The position numbers were made by a program, and so were the translations under genes. Under the pieces are notes generated by a model. It saw only the letters and a program-made list of their open reading frames with translations. It was not told the DNA's origin and made no database searches. This document shows, one piece after another, positions 36,315-45,798 of a stretch of DNA of 64,000 bases (position 1 is its first letter; every line of letters begins with the position of its first letter). Source of the stretch: Croceimicrobium sp963977415 (lineage in GTDB: Bacteria; Bacteroidota; Bacteroidia; Flavobacteriales; Schleiferiaceae); assembly GCA_963977415.1 (NCBI GenBank), contig CAXBOS010000004.1, forward strand, positions 62,001 to 126,000, in the 5' to 3' direction.

Positions 36315-36344
36315 GAAAAAGGGAGGAAGCCGAAGCTTCCTCCC
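36315..36344 (-). terminator. strong terminator after the T9SS OB-domain gene
   Basis: Perfect 10-bp stem (36321-36330 with 36335-36344, GGGAGGAAGC/GCTTCCTCCC) with a TTCG tetraloop on the minus strand and a T-tract on that strand at 36316-36320. A-rich flanks also lie on the other side. It separates the gene at 36355 from the lipoprotein-TonB receptor transcript. Confidence 0.9.
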
Positions 36345-36354
36345 TGAAAAAAAA

Positions 36355-38577
36355 TTATTTACTAATTACAATTCTTTCGGTGCTAAGCAAGCTAGCATTG
36401 GCATCTTTAACTTGAAGAACATAAACACCAGCTGCAATAGCAGAAAGGTCCATTTCTATGCGGTTAGAAGCTGCCGAAGTACTTACCAAACGTCCGTTCA
36501 TATCGTATAAAGCGGCTTGAACATTTTCGCCATTGGCAGAAATGATGTTCAATAGATTTTGAGCAGGATTTGGGAAAATTGCTAAATCTGCAGTAGCCAC
36601 TTCGTTTAGACTTACGTTGGTAGGAACATTACAACCAGTAGTGTCGATTGCCACATTAAGACCTACGATATCGAAGTTATTACGCGGTAATAATTTGTAG
36701 TTACCGAAGCTGTACCATAAAATTCCGTGCATGGCATCCATGTTCATAGAAGTGTTGGTTATAACAGCAGGAACTTGAAGAGTACCATCGTTAGTAACGT
36801 AGCTACTATCAGAAATTAAACTTACATGAAGACTAGAAGTAGCAGAACCACCAGACTGACGACCCGCTAATACACGCGAAGATTGGCTTGGGCCAAAACT
36901 TGGATCAGTACCAATGCGATATTCTGCGAAACCAGCATTTTCGTCGGTAATGTAAACCTTACCACCGTTAGGGTTTTGGTAAGATACCAACATACCTTCG
37001 TACATTTCCATATCTAAGTTAGCATCACTTGGATCGATAGGAGTAGGCATAATCGTCATACTACCCGCTAAACCAACATAGCTATCTACGTTTAAGTAAG
37101 TTACTCCAAAGGTTTCTTGAATTTGCCCTGTAACAGATAGCATTTGGTCGCGGTAAACATTATCTAAATCCTGATTAGGAATTAAAGCAATACCTGCAAA
37201 AATAGAATCGCTAGGATCTTGCATGTAAACGTATTCTAAGTCGCAATCTCTGCGGGCAGAAGTTACATAGCCAGTTACGGTAACGGTTTGTCCAACGAAT
37301 ACACTTTCGCCAGTGCCATTGCCGCTGTACTGAAGATCGAAGATTTTTAAGCCATTATCGCGCACGCTATAGTGGTTGAAATATGGATTTACTTGACTGC
37401 TTGGACTAACTGGGAAAGTTACTGCAGAACCGTCATTGTCTACCGCGCGAATCCAGTAGCGTACTAAAGTACCATCGGGCTGAGCCGGAATGTAAAATTC
37501 GTAAGTGCTTCCTGATACAAGATTCATATTAGCAGAACTAAAAGAACCAGACATCATGCTGCTATTCGCACTCCAGTAAATTTCTAAAGTATCAATGGTA
37601 CCATCTGCATCTACAACATCGGCGCTCACTAAAACGGAGTCGGCGCTGCTTACAATAGGAGGGAAATTAAGTACATTGGTAATGCTTGGAGCAGATGCGC
37701 CTACTTGGTAGTGACTGTCGTCGAATGGGTTAAGTTCGTAACCACGACCAGTTCCGCCGGTACAGCCGTTAGCACTATGACGCACAATACCTTTAATAGA
37801 AGAGTAGAAAGTACCTACAGAAGGAGCAACGAAGGATCCTGTTCCAGTAGTAGAGGGTGTGTTAGGGTTTACCGTGGTATGTGAAGGCGTACGCTGGGCT
37901 AAAAAGCGGTCACTTACATTTAATACGTTTCCGTTAGCATCTTGAATATCGAAGCTTACGCGTGATCCGCTAAAGGGAGTAACCTGCACTACGGTAACGT
38001 TTTGTAATTCTACAAAGCCGTTTTGCCAATACTCACCTGTTGTTACGATGTTAACACGATTATTGTCGTTAAAGTCACCTACGGTTAGTTGCTTAGGAAC
38101 GAAAGCCGAAGGAGCTAAATCGCCAGAAGTTAAAAGGGTTACCGAGTTTACGTCTAAAGTGGTAAACTGAGTATTGCCGTCGAACTGCTGTACAATACCC
38201 GTAACTTCAACCTTATCTCCTTGAAAAAGAGCAGTAAAACCTGGGATTGGTTGTAAGTTTCCAGAAGCATCAGAGTAAACACCCATTACTTCCATTCCAC
38301 TTAAAGAATCAACCACGCCATTAGAAGCCGTATCAATCATGTAAATGAAAGGACGGTTGCCACCTTGAACAGATCCTGAGGCTACTTCAGAAAGACCACC
38401 ATCGGTAACAACATGTGCGCGGAAACGAACGGTATCGCCTAGGTAAGATGAGCTGTCATTACAGGCCGCTAAGTCAATAGGAGCATTAATTTGTTTAATG
38501 CTTACTAAGGGGTAAGATTGCCCGTAAAGGGAGACCGCTGTGAACACGGTTGCTAAGAGGGTAAAAATTCTCTTCAT
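36355..38577 (-). CDS. large secreted protein with OB-fold-like modules and T9SS type A sorting domain
   Basis: 740 aa. Signal peptide (MKRIFTLLATVFTAVSLYGQ), then a segment (about 35-170) with the strand pattern GDTVRFRAHVVTDGG and GDKVEVTGIVQQFDG, which resembles the OB-fold modules of ExeM/NucH-type extracellular nucleases. A second such piece (VFVGQTVTVTGYVTSARRDC, QMLSVTGQIQETFGVTYLN) lies near 420-510, and between them a PKD/Fn3-like region (SADVVDADGTIDTLEIYWSA). The C-terminal 75 residues are a T9SS type A domain (LAIFPNPAQNLLNI, GVYVLQVKD, ERIVISK). No nuclease catalytic motif is seen in it, so it may bind nucleic acid for the neighbouring nuclease; that is inference. Confidence 0.78.
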   Translation of the reverse strand: MKRIFTLLATVFTAVSLYGQSYPLVSIKQINAPIDLAACNDSSSYLGDTVRFRAHVVTDGGLSEVASGSVQGGNRPFIYMIDTASNGVVDSLSGMEVMGVYSDASGNLQPIPGFTALFQGDKVEVTGIVQQFDGNTQFTTLDVNSVTLLTSGDLAPSAFVPKQLTVGDFNDNNRVNIVTTGEYWQNGFVELQNVTVVQVTPFSGSRVSFDIQDANGNVLNVSDRFLAQRTPSHTTVNPNTPSTTGTGSFVAPSVGTFYSSIKGIVRHSANGCTGGTGRGYELNPFDDSHYQVGASAPSITNVLNFPPIVSSADSVLVSADVVDADGTIDTLEIYWSANSSMMSGSFSSANMNLVSGSTYEFYIPAQPDGTLVRYWIRAVDNDGSAVTFPVSPSSQVNPYFNHYSVRDNGLKIFDLQYSGNGTGESVFVGQTVTVTGYVTSARRDCDLEYVYMQDPSDSIFAGIALIPNQDLDNVYRDQMLSVTGQIQETFGVTYLNVDSYVGLAGSMTIMPTPIDPSDANLDMEMYEGMLVSYQNPNGGKVYITDENAGFAEYRIGTDPSFGPSQSSRVLAGRQSGGSATSSLHVSLISDSSYVTNDGTLQVPAVITNTSMNMDAMHGILWYSFGNYKLLPRNNFDIVGLNVAIDTTGCNVPTNVSLNEVATADLAIFPNPAQNLLNIISANGENVQAALYDMNGRLVSTSAASNRIEMDLSAIAAGVYVLQVKDANASLLSTERIVISK

Positions 38578-38588
38578 TGATTTTGGGT

Positions 38589-40769
38589 TTATTTAATTAT
38601 CACAAATTTTCCGGTGAAACTCTCACCACTATTTAAATCTTCTACTGAATACATGTATAAGCCACGGCTAATTATCTGGCTTTCGCTCGATAGTAAATCC
38701 CAAGCATGTTCGCCTCCGGAAAAACGGTTTTCGCCCGCATCTTCGGCGCCGAAAGTTCTAAACCAACGGGTATCGGAACCATCGTAGGCTTCGTCGTGAC
38801 GAATTTCGTCGATAAAGTCGCCACCAACGGTGTACACTCTAATAATGCAACGCGCGGGTAAATTGGCGAAAATCAATTTGCGACTTTCTTCTTGGAAGTT
38901 CGATTGACCTTCCCAGGCAGAACCGTAATAATATGGATTAGGATACACGAAAGGTGCATTTTCCTCCATATTGGTATTGGCACCCGTTCCTGCGAAAGCA
39001 CGGTAATTATTGGCTAAAAAGCTCGACTCTAAAGACTCTAAATTACTTTCAGGATTACCTTCGTCGAAAGCCGTTACAGCTACTGCATACTGCCAGCCAT
39101 TGGGAATGTTTTCGAGGGTATATTTATAGTGATAGGCGTTAGTGTCGCCTTCAAAATATAGGGGCTCTGCTAGCTTAATGCTGCCAAAACCACTTTCGTA
39201 GAAAAGGTTATTACCCGCCTTGTCGTATTGGGCAGCTAAACTAAAATCGCGCGCTAAATCGGGTACTCCCGTTACGTCGAAACCTAATTTAGAAAGGTAA
39301 ACGCGGTAGCCTTCAAAGTCTTCTCGGTTGGAAATGGGGTCGATGGATTTTTCGGCATTATCTGACCAATATATTTCAATTTTAGAATCGCTCGGTTCAA
39401 CGCGAGTGCGGGGAATATTGGGAGGGCTAGGTAAGATGAAACGGGTAATTTTTCCGTCGCCATCATTGTCTTCGCCGGCATCTAAAAGTCCGTTAAAATT
39501 GCGGTCCTCGCCATTATAAGCTTGTTGTGCCCAACCCGCATTAGCAATTAAATTCTTACGCTGAACTTCGTTGTTTTCTTGGTTAGGGTTGCCGTCTTCG
39601 TTCTTTTTGGCGAATACAAAAGCGAAGGAAACTTCAATTACATCGCCAGGCGCAAATTCTTCAAAAGGTCCAGCCGAGATAAGGTCGGAACGGTTACCGG
39701 CGGCATTCAATTCTGCTTGAAAATCGCGGCCATTGCAGTTGGGCGCGAGGGGATTTGACCAACATGGATTTTGATTCAAACCTTGCTCCATTTTCTGGTA
39801 GCGATCGTTTTCCGATTGGGGAAAAGCATAGTCGGCATTAAAATCGTTAAAGACCCAAGCGTTGTAATTTAGTAGGAAGTTATCCAGTTCCCAGCTTCCG
39901 CTGATGGGGTTGTAATTAGAATCTAGGTCTGGATGATGAAAGCCGTTTTTATCCTCTGCTCCTAAAAACTTCTGGCCAACATAGCTTTCGGTGAAACCTA
40001 AATCACCAGCCGCATCATAACAATAGGCAAGGTGCAAAGAGTCCATGAAACCGTTACCACCGCGGTTGTAAAAAGCAGCGCCGCCTGCTCCAGCTGCGGT
40101 AATATTAATATTACGAACCACCGTGTTGTTCCATAAAGCGGTGTATACATCTTGATAGGTATTGGAACCTTCGTTGGTGAATTTCAGGTTTACAATTACC
40201 ATAAAATCGGTGAAGCTATAGTTCCAATTATAGGTTTCCATTTGCACCTTCACATTCATTGGGCGGTTATGGTCGTTAATGGGAATTTGCGTTCCGGGTA
40301 CTACAATGCTTTTATCGCTGAAAGTGGCAATATAATCTTGATGCGATACGGCATTAGGGGAAAAATAACGACTGTCGAATAAGGAGCTTTTTTCTTGCAA
40401 ACTGCGCTCAGCCCCGGTAATAGAAGTGTCGATGGAGAATTCAAAACCGCCCCGTCCTGGAGCATAACCTTGGGGTGCATCGTAGGCCGAGGTAGAAACA
40501 ACTACTTGTCCGCCGTTTTCTTTACCGCCAATCCAAATACCACCTTCAAATACATGTTCAACACCCGATCCAGCGGGGTACTCACCGCTAGGGTCGCCAG
40601 TGCCATCGCGGTAACCACGGAAAGCGTTGCCGAAGGTGCCGATATTGGTTACATTCAAGCGAACGTTGCTGGCATTGGTGGTTTTTTCTTGAAAGCTAGC
40701 TTGACCACTTAAACCTAAATTTAGGGCTAGAATGCTGAGGCTGAGAGTTGCGAATCTTAGCAATTTCAT
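38589..40769 (-). CDS. large secreted protein with EF-hand-like loops and T9SS-type C-terminal domain
   Basis: 726 aa. Signal peptide (MKLLRFATLSLSILALNLGLSGQ). The long middle part carries no motif I can name; it has GGIWIGGKENGGQVVVSTSAYD and YTFDFMVIV-like strands. Two EF-hand/dockerin-like calcium loops occur back to back near residues 420-445 (DRNFNGLLDAGE then DNDGDGKI). The C-terminus (PNPYYYGSAWEG, RKLIFANLPARCIIRVYTVGGD, SGESFTGKFVIIK) has the form of a sorting/attachment domain found with T9SS cargo. It overlaps the nuclease gene by 4 bases, so the two are translationally coupled. Confidence 0.75.
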   Translation of the reverse strand: MKLLRFATLSLSILALNLGLSGQASFQEKTTNASNVRLNVTNIGTFGNAFRGYRDGTGDPSGEYPAGSGVEHVFEGGIWIGGKENGGQVVVSTSAYDAPQGYAPGRGGFEFSIDTSITGAERSLQEKSSLFDSRYFSPNAVSHQDYIATFSDKSIVVPGTQIPINDHNRPMNVKVQMETYNWNYSFTDFMVIVNLKFTNEGSNTYQDVYTALWNNTVVRNINITAAGAGGAAFYNRGGNGFMDSLHLAYCYDAAGDLGFTESYVGQKFLGAEDKNGFHHPDLDSNYNPISGSWELDNFLLNYNAWVFNDFNADYAFPQSENDRYQKMEQGLNQNPCWSNPLAPNCNGRDFQAELNAAGNRSDLISAGPFEEFAPGDVIEVSFAFVFAKKNEDGNPNQENNEVQRKNLIANAGWAQQAYNGEDRNFNGLLDAGEDNDGDGKITRFILPSPPNIPRTRVEPSDSKIEIYWSDNAEKSIDPISNREDFEGYRVYLSKLGFDVTGVPDLARDFSLAAQYDKAGNNLFYESGFGSIKLAEPLYFEGDTNAYHYKYTLENIPNGWQYAVAVTAFDEGNPESNLESLESSFLANNYRAFAGTGANTNMEENAPFVYPNPYYYGSAWEGQSNFQEESRKLIFANLPARCIIRVYTVGGDFIDEIRHDEAYDGSDTRWFRTFGAEDAGENRFSGGEHAWDLLSSESQIISRGLYMYSVEDLNSGESFTGKFVIIK

Positions 40770-42067
40770 GGTACAATAACTTTTCTTGATTCTCTAAAAT
40801 CTTTGCCATTACTAAGGCTAATAAGATAAATGCCTTTAGGCCACGCGGAACAGTCGATACTTAAATTTCGGCTCGCTTTACTTCTTAGCTGACGCACTAC
40901 CTTTCCACTTAAGTCCAAAATGGTAATGCTTAAGGCTTCTTCGCTTAAACGGCCTTTGAGACTAATTTCGATATTTTCTCGGGCGGGGTTTACGAATGAC
41001 CATGAATTTTTCATGTGGTCAAAGCTGTTTTCTCCAAGGCCAGAAACAGCTGCTTCTAGCTCCATAATTACGGGTAAATGATCGCTGAAATTGTACAAAG
41101 CGGAAGAAATATAGCTCGGTACCGAAATGTTATTAGAGTTAATCGAACCATTAAAGAATGACCCATCTTGGCCCAGACCATAATAATTGGTGAAGCTTAC
41201 TTTATGGGTGTTATTAATAATAGCATCTGAGCTTAAAATAAAGTCGAAACGATCGTCCATGCCCCCACCACTAAAGCAACCTGAAGAAGAAGAATGGGTA
41301 CTCTGAGTATGTACGGTGGCAAAATTGCTATTGTTATTCCAGCTACCCAATTGGTTTTCAGGATCATTAAAGCTAATAGCGGGTTGAGAGCTATAGTTTA
41401 CTAAATTTTGAAAGGCGCTTTCGCTAGATGTGTAAACGTTCAGATCTCCGGCGAAAAGTAAATTATCGATGCTAACATTATTGTCGATATAACTCATTAC
41501 TGCCGCAGTGGCTTTTTCTCTTTCGGCTCTTTCGGCACTGCCATTACCCGCTTTTAGGTGGGCAACGAAAATACCAATAAAGGCAGTGTCAACTCCTGGC
41601 TGACCAAGGGCGGCATCTTTTACATAAAGGCGGTAATAGTCAATAGGTCTTACAAGAGGGAAGTTGTTTAAATCGAAAGTAACTGCATCTTGAAAGTCGA
41701 GTACCAGTTTTTCGTTGTTGAAGAACATCATGTTAGCGATGCTGGAGTTACCGCCAAAATTGCTGCCGGCGCGGCTGAAATGACTAATGCCATCTACATT
41801 TAAAATATCGCGCAATACAATCAGGGGATTAACGCCAATGGCACCAAATTCATTTACCACTAAAAGGTCGGGAGCGGCGTAGGCAATAATGTTTTTTAGA
41901 TCATTGTCTCTTTGTGCACTTCCTACGGTATGTGTGCAGGGGGCCGAATTTGTCTTGTACCACATCAAGTTATAGGTCATAACTTTGATGCTTTCAAATT
42001 GAGCAAAAACTTGCAGCGAAAGGGCTACAAATAAGAACGACAGAACACTTTTAAACATAGCCTTCAT
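40766..42067 (-). CDS. secreted endonuclease/exonuclease/phosphatase-family nuclease with T9SS type A sorting domain
   Basis: 433 aa. Signal peptide (to about residue 23), EEP domain (about 27-340) and a C-terminal T9SS type A domain (about 345-433: SWSFVNPARENIEISLKG, IYLISLSNGKDF, RKVIVP). EEP catalytic residues are visible: Asn33 in MTYNLMWY, Glu73 in VNEFG, His170 in VAHLKAG, Asp208 and Asn210 in AGDLN, the FDFIL Asp at 275, and Asp329-His330 in SDHLPVI. This predicts an Mg-dependent DNase or phosphodiesterase released onto the surface or outside. Four further extracellular protein genes follow, consistent with nucleic-acid use or biofilm remodelling (inference). Confidence 0.9.
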   Translation of the reverse strand: MKAMFKSVLSFLFVALSLQVFAQFESIKVMTYNLMWYKTNSAPCTHTVGSAQRDNDLKNIIAYAAPDLLVVNEFGAIGVNPLIVLRDILNVDGISHFSRAGSNFGGNSSIANMMFFNNEKLVLDFQDAVTFDLNNFPLVRPIDYYRLYVKDAALGQPGVDTAFIGIFVAHLKAGNGSAERAEREKATAAVMSYIDNNVSIDNLLFAGDLNVYTSSESAFQNLVNYSSQPAISFNDPENQLGSWNNNSNFATVHTQSTHSSSSGCFSGGGMDDRFDFILSSDAIINNTHKVSFTNYYGLGQDGSFFNGSINSNNISVPSYISSALYNFSDHLPVIMELEAAVSGLGENSFDHMKNSWSFVNPARENIEISLKGRLSEEALSITILDLSGKVVRQLRSKASRNLSIDCSAWPKGIYLISLSNGKDFRESRKVIVP

Positions 42068-42115
42068 TTGGAGCGCGAAGATACAAAAGCTACAACTTCC
42101 AATGTTAGCTTAATC

Positions 42116-44563
42116 TTAATTATCGTCGTCTTCATTCCATTCAAACTGTAGGCCTGTTCCTTTTTTCTTAGGGTCTTCCTTTTTTAGAATTTTTTTAAGC
42201 TCTTCTTTTTGCTTCTGTAGGTCTGTTTGCAAGGCTTTGCCCAGTTCTTGGGCCTCTACTTTTAGGGAGGGATTGTCTACGGTACCGACAATACTAATGG
42301 GTACACGGTGATCATCATCGCGTTCTTCGACTTTTAAAAATTCGTCAAATTCACTGTTTTTAGCCTTGGCTTTGCGCTTGCTAAAGAGAACATCGCTAAG
42401 GCGTAAGCGGATTAAATAATCAATTTCATTTTCAAAACTGTGACTACCACTTAGCTCCATATTCAGCACATTGCTACTAATGGTCATTTCGGGAATGCTA
42501 ATTAAGCCCCGATCGATACTTATGGTATTGGTGAGCTTATTGAAACGCACATCTTTTAATTCATCCACTTCCGCGAAGCGCGATAGCGCGAGCATCGGTT
42601 CGTAATCTTTTAAGCGACCTTGATCGATGGACATGCTTGTGCTTAATTTTAAGCTGTTTACATCGAGGCTTAAGGTGGGGCTTAATTGGGCGCTAAAGCT
42701 AGATACGCTACTTAAACGTCCCGATAATTCTTCGGCAGTTATAGTTTCTTGTCCAAAGTTCTCAAAGCTTTTAAAGATGGATTCAATTTGCAAATCAGCG
42801 GTTTGCAACTTGGCGTCGAGCTGATATTTCACGCGATTACTTAGGTCTAAACTAAAGTCTCCTTCATAACTTCCTTCATCTGCCAAGAGCGAAATATTTT
42901 CCCCTTTAATGAGGTTTTCGCTCACAATTAATCGTCCCTTAAGCATTTTAGCAGAGAAGTTTTGGTAGCTGAAGGCTTTCAGTTTTAAGCTAAAGTCGGC
43001 TTGTAGCCGGCGAGCGAATTCAATATTACCCGTATTATTGGATGGTTCTTCTGTTTGCTGAACAAAGTCATTTAGGGCAATTTGGTCGCTCTGTAGCTCA
43101 GCATTTAGACCTAAAATGGCATCGTCTAAAAGTAAATAAGACCAAAGGTTCGTGATGTTTCCGTTCAGTAAAATATCGCTTTCCCCCGTTTTAAAGCTTA
43201 AATTTTCGATGCGAATTTCATTGCCTTGGGCACTTAATTTGCCAGTAAGGTTCTCAATATCTTGAACTAGATTTTTAGAGGAGATACTCATGTTCTTGAG
43301 CTGAATAAAGCCTTCAATTTTAGAGGCTTGAAGTTCGGATTTAGACCATTTTCCCCATTCATGAAATTTACCTTCAATTTGTAAATCCGCGGCGGCGCTG
43401 CCGCTAGAAATATCGAGAGAATCGAGGGGTAAAAGTTTCAGCCATTCTTCCGCGCTCAAGTCGGCTTTAAGATGCAGGTCCATTTGCGGATGGACTAAGT
43501 TTTTAATGGAACCAATTAATACTATGGACTCGTCGCCTTTTTTTAGTTCGTGTAATTCCAAAATATCAGAATCACCTTCCGATTGGTAGGATCCTTTTAC
43601 TACTAAGTTTTCAAAAATATATGGGCCTTGCCGATAACTAAGGTCTTCTCCACCAAAGGTTATGGATTGACGAAAGGGTTCGTTGTTAAAGTTTTCAAAT
43701 TGGTAATTGAGATTCATAGCTCCCGTGGCCAGAAAATCTCCCGGAATTTTAAAGCCTTGCTCTTGGTATAATTTTAAGAGCGGTGAAAGTTCGAGCGCAT
43801 CTGCCTGAGCGGAAAGAACAAAGCCTTCGGGCTCCATATTTAAGGCTAAATTGAAATTGAGATCATCGGCGAGATGAAGGTCTTGTAGTTTTAATTCTTG
43901 CTTTTCGCCAAAGTCTTGGTAGGTCCAAGCGCTACTAAAAGAAGTCGGTTTAGAAATATAAATTTCCTTTTGGTATTGGATGTGATTTAAAAAGGCATCT
44001 ATTTTTCCGTTTAAATTGAGTTGCTGATCGCCCAGGGCGCCTTTAAAAAAAGCAGCATTAATATCGGCTCTCAGGTCGATATCTTCGTAGCGATCGCGGT
44101 AATTGAAGGCAATATTTTTTAGAAAAATCCCTTCAAGACTTAGCGTGGAAGTGGAACTACTGTCGCTGCTAGAAAAAATATCCCAATTTTGTTTGGCGCC
44201 ATATTTTTCTAAGGAAAGGTGTCCGTTTTCGAGACTTATGTTCTCAATATTGATGGAGCTACTTAAGATTTGCCAGAGATCAAACTGCAGGTATAAAGAC
44301 TCTACACTAAAAAGAGTGTCTTTAAAGCCTTGGGCGCCAGGACTAAAAACGTTTTCTAGCTTAATAGCTGCTTGCGGAAATTTGGCGAGACTTAATTCTA
44401 TGGCGCCTACGCTAATAGGAGCTTTTAAGTTTTGGTTGATGCTGTCTATGGCCAGGGCTTTAATATCGTCTTGACGATAATACAATAAGGCTACGAGCAG
44501 CGCCACCACCAGGCTTAACGCTGCTGTAACTTTAAGAAAAAACTTAGTTAATTTTTTAATCAT
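42116..44563 (-). CDS. AsmA-family protein
   Basis: 815 aa from the ATG at 44563 (the codon before is GTG). An N-terminal transmembrane helix (about 10-29) anchors a long periplasmic part rich in short beta strands with the AsmA-type start KAPISVGAIELSLAKFPQAAIKLENV (about 47-72). Repeated strand pairs SISIENxxLENGHLSL-like and a late LDLSNRVKYQLDAKLQTADLQ run through the protein; the tail is acidic with KKEDPKKKGTG. AsmA-like proteins are thought to bridge the periplasm and help lipid transport to the outer membrane; the specific job here is unknown. It lies upstream of the secreted-nuclease block, 48 bases from it. Confidence 0.8.
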   Translation of the reverse strand: MIKKLTKFFLKVTAALSLVVALLVALLYYRQDDIKALAIDSINQNLKAPISVGAIELSLAKFPQAAIKLENVFSPGAQGFKDTLFSVESLYLQFDLWQILSSSINIENISLENGHLSLEKYGAKQNWDIFSSSDSSSTSTLSLEGIFLKNIAFNYRDRYEDIDLRADINAAFFKGALGDQQLNLNGKIDAFLNHIQYQKEIYISKPTSFSSAWTYQDFGEKQELKLQDLHLADDLNFNLALNMEPEGFVLSAQADALELSPLLKLYQEQGFKIPGDFLATGAMNLNYQFENFNNEPFRQSITFGGEDLSYRQGPYIFENLVVKGSYQSEGDSDILELHELKKGDESIVLIGSIKNLVHPQMDLHLKADLSAEEWLKLLPLDSLDISSGSAAADLQIEGKFHEWGKWSKSELQASKIEGFIQLKNMSISSKNLVQDIENLTGKLSAQGNEIRIENLSFKTGESDILLNGNITNLWSYLLLDDAILGLNAELQSDQIALNDFVQQTEEPSNNTGNIEFARRLQADFSLKLKAFSYQNFSAKMLKGRLIVSENLIKGENISLLADEGSYEGDFSLDLSNRVKYQLDAKLQTADLQIESIFKSFENFGQETITAEELSGRLSSVSSFSAQLSPTLSLDVNSLKLSTSMSIDQGRLKDYEPMLALSRFAEVDELKDVRFNKLTNTISIDRGLISIPEMTISSNVLNMELSGSHSFENEIDYLIRLRLSDVLFSKRKAKAKNSEFDEFLKVEERDDDHRVPISIVGTVDNPSLKVEAQELGKALQTDLQKQKEELKKILKKEDPKKKGTGLQFEWNEDDDN

Positions 44564-44795
44564 CACCTATGTTCTTTAGCTAAACGAAAAAAAAACTGCT
44601 TGGTATGTTTATACCGTGGATTCAAGATAATTTATCGTCTCAGAATTCACTGGTATTGCCAAATCTATCGCCTCGGCTCTAAATCGTATTGAACCCCTTT
44701 AGCTTCTTGCTACAGTCCGATATTACTGCCTCGCTTTAACTTGAATGCCACTATTTACTTGGTTTCTGAAAACTAATTTCACGTTGAATTTACAT
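44564..44795. other. intergenic region between asmA-like and rluB-like genes
   Basis: About 230 bases without an open frame of note. It contains an A-run and no hairpin-plus-T terminator that I can find, and no recognisable promoter. I see nothing to annotate. Confidence 0.6.
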
Positions 44796-45719
44796 TTACA
44801 GCATGTGAAGCATATCTACTTCTTTATCGCTTAGGCGTCTCCACTGTCCGCGATTCAGATTCTTTTTGGTAATACCTGCAAATACGGTTCGGTCGAGTTT
44901 GGTAACTTCATAACCGAAGTTTTCGAAAATACGACGAACGATACGGTTTTTACCAGAGTGAATAATTACACCAATGTGCTTGCGATCTTTTTCACTTGCG
45001 AAGGCAATCTCGTCTACTTTAATAGGACCATCTTCTAGTTGAATTCCTTCTGCAATAGCGTGGAAATCGGCTAGCTTTAGGTTTTTATCGAGGCTGACGT
45101 CGTAAATTTTACGGGCGCCGTGGCTCGGGTGGGTCAGTTTTTTAGCGAAATCACCATCGTTGGTGAAAAGCAAAACTCCGGTGGTTTGGCGGTCGAGACG
45201 ACCAACTGGGTAAATGCGCTCAGGGCCAGTAGTATTCATTAATTCCATCACCGTTTTACGCATCTTAGGGTCGTTGGTGGTTGTAATGTAGCCTTTGGGT
45301 TTATTAAGTACATAGTATACTTTTTTCTCCCCTTTAATGGTTGAGCCATTGAACTTAACATGATCGCCTGGCTTTACCTTAAAGCCCATTTCTTGCACAA
45401 CTTTGCCATTAACTTCTACTAAGCCAGCAGAAATTAATTCGTCCGCTTCGCGGCGAGATGCGATACCTGCCGTGGCTAGGTATTTATTAAGACGGGTTTC
45501 GTCGGTTTTGGGTTTTACGAGTCCTTGTTTTTTTAAGGTCTCGAATTTTTTACGAGGACCGGTGGGGCGCTTAGGGCCTTTGCCACCCATGCGTGCTTCT
45601 GGCTTGGGGCCTTCGGCAGAGTCTTCACGTTTAGTAGTAATTTTACGTGGTCCTTTGCCACGTGGGCTGCTACTTTTACCTCTAGAATCAGATCTTCCTT
45701 TTTTGTTAAATCGGCTCAT
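44796..45719 (-). CDS. rluB: rRNA pseudouridine synthase, RluB/E/F group
   Basis: 307 aa. Residues 1-70 are a very basic, low-complexity extension (RGKSSSPRGKGPRKITTKR and similar), then an S4 RNA-binding domain (about 74-135: TRLNKYLATAGIASRREADEL) and a pseudouridine synthase domain with the catalytic motif PVGRLDRQTTGVLLFTNDGD (171-190), Asp176 being the nucleophile. It modifies a uridine in 23S rRNA; RluB versus RluE/F is not settled by these motifs alone. The long basic tail occurs in Bacteroidota homologues. The 5' leader (below) is unusually structured. Confidence 0.9.
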   Translation of the reverse strand: MSRFNKKGRSDSRGKSSSPRGKGPRKITTKREDSAEGPKPEARMGGKGPKRPTGPRKKFETLKKQGLVKPKTDETRLNKYLATAGIASRREADELISAGLVEVNGKVVQEMGFKVKPGDHVKFNGSTIKGEKKVYYVLNKPKGYITTTNDPKMRKTVMELMNTTGPERIYPVGRLDRQTTGVLLFTNDGDFAKKLTHPSHGARKIYDVSLDKNLKLADFHAIAEGIQLEDGPIKVDEIAFASEKDRKHIGVIIHSGKNRIVRRIFENFGYEVTKLDRTVFAGITKKNLNRGQWRRLSDKEVDMLHML

Positions 45720-45798
45720 GCTTTAATTTTTTGCATTAGGAGCCCTTATCGCCTCTGCCGGTATCACACCGGGAACGCTTCAGGCTATTTTCGGGCGG
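45720..45798 (-). promoter_or_regulatory. structured 5' leader of rluB (candidate cis-regulatory RNA)
   Basis: The roughly 75-base leader is GC-richer than its surroundings and on the minus strand forms a clear hairpin CCGGT-GTGAT-ACCGG. Flanking stretches can pair in two alternative ways, AGCCT with AGGC or with GGGCT, and the 3' part carries GGGCTCCT, an anti-Shine-Dalgarno-like sequence, before a short AT-rich link to the ATG. It matches no riboswitch class that I recall. Confidence 0.35.

Noticed and set aside
44564..44795. Hidden gene or RNA between asmA-like and rluB genes
   Set aside because: No open frame of useful length, no stable hairpin and no promoter match in about 230 bases.
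45403..45726. Plus-strand 107-codon frame opposite rluB
   Set aside because: Lies wholly antisense to the basic N-terminus and S4 domain of rluB, with repetitive Leu/Arg/Ser content from the codon shadow.
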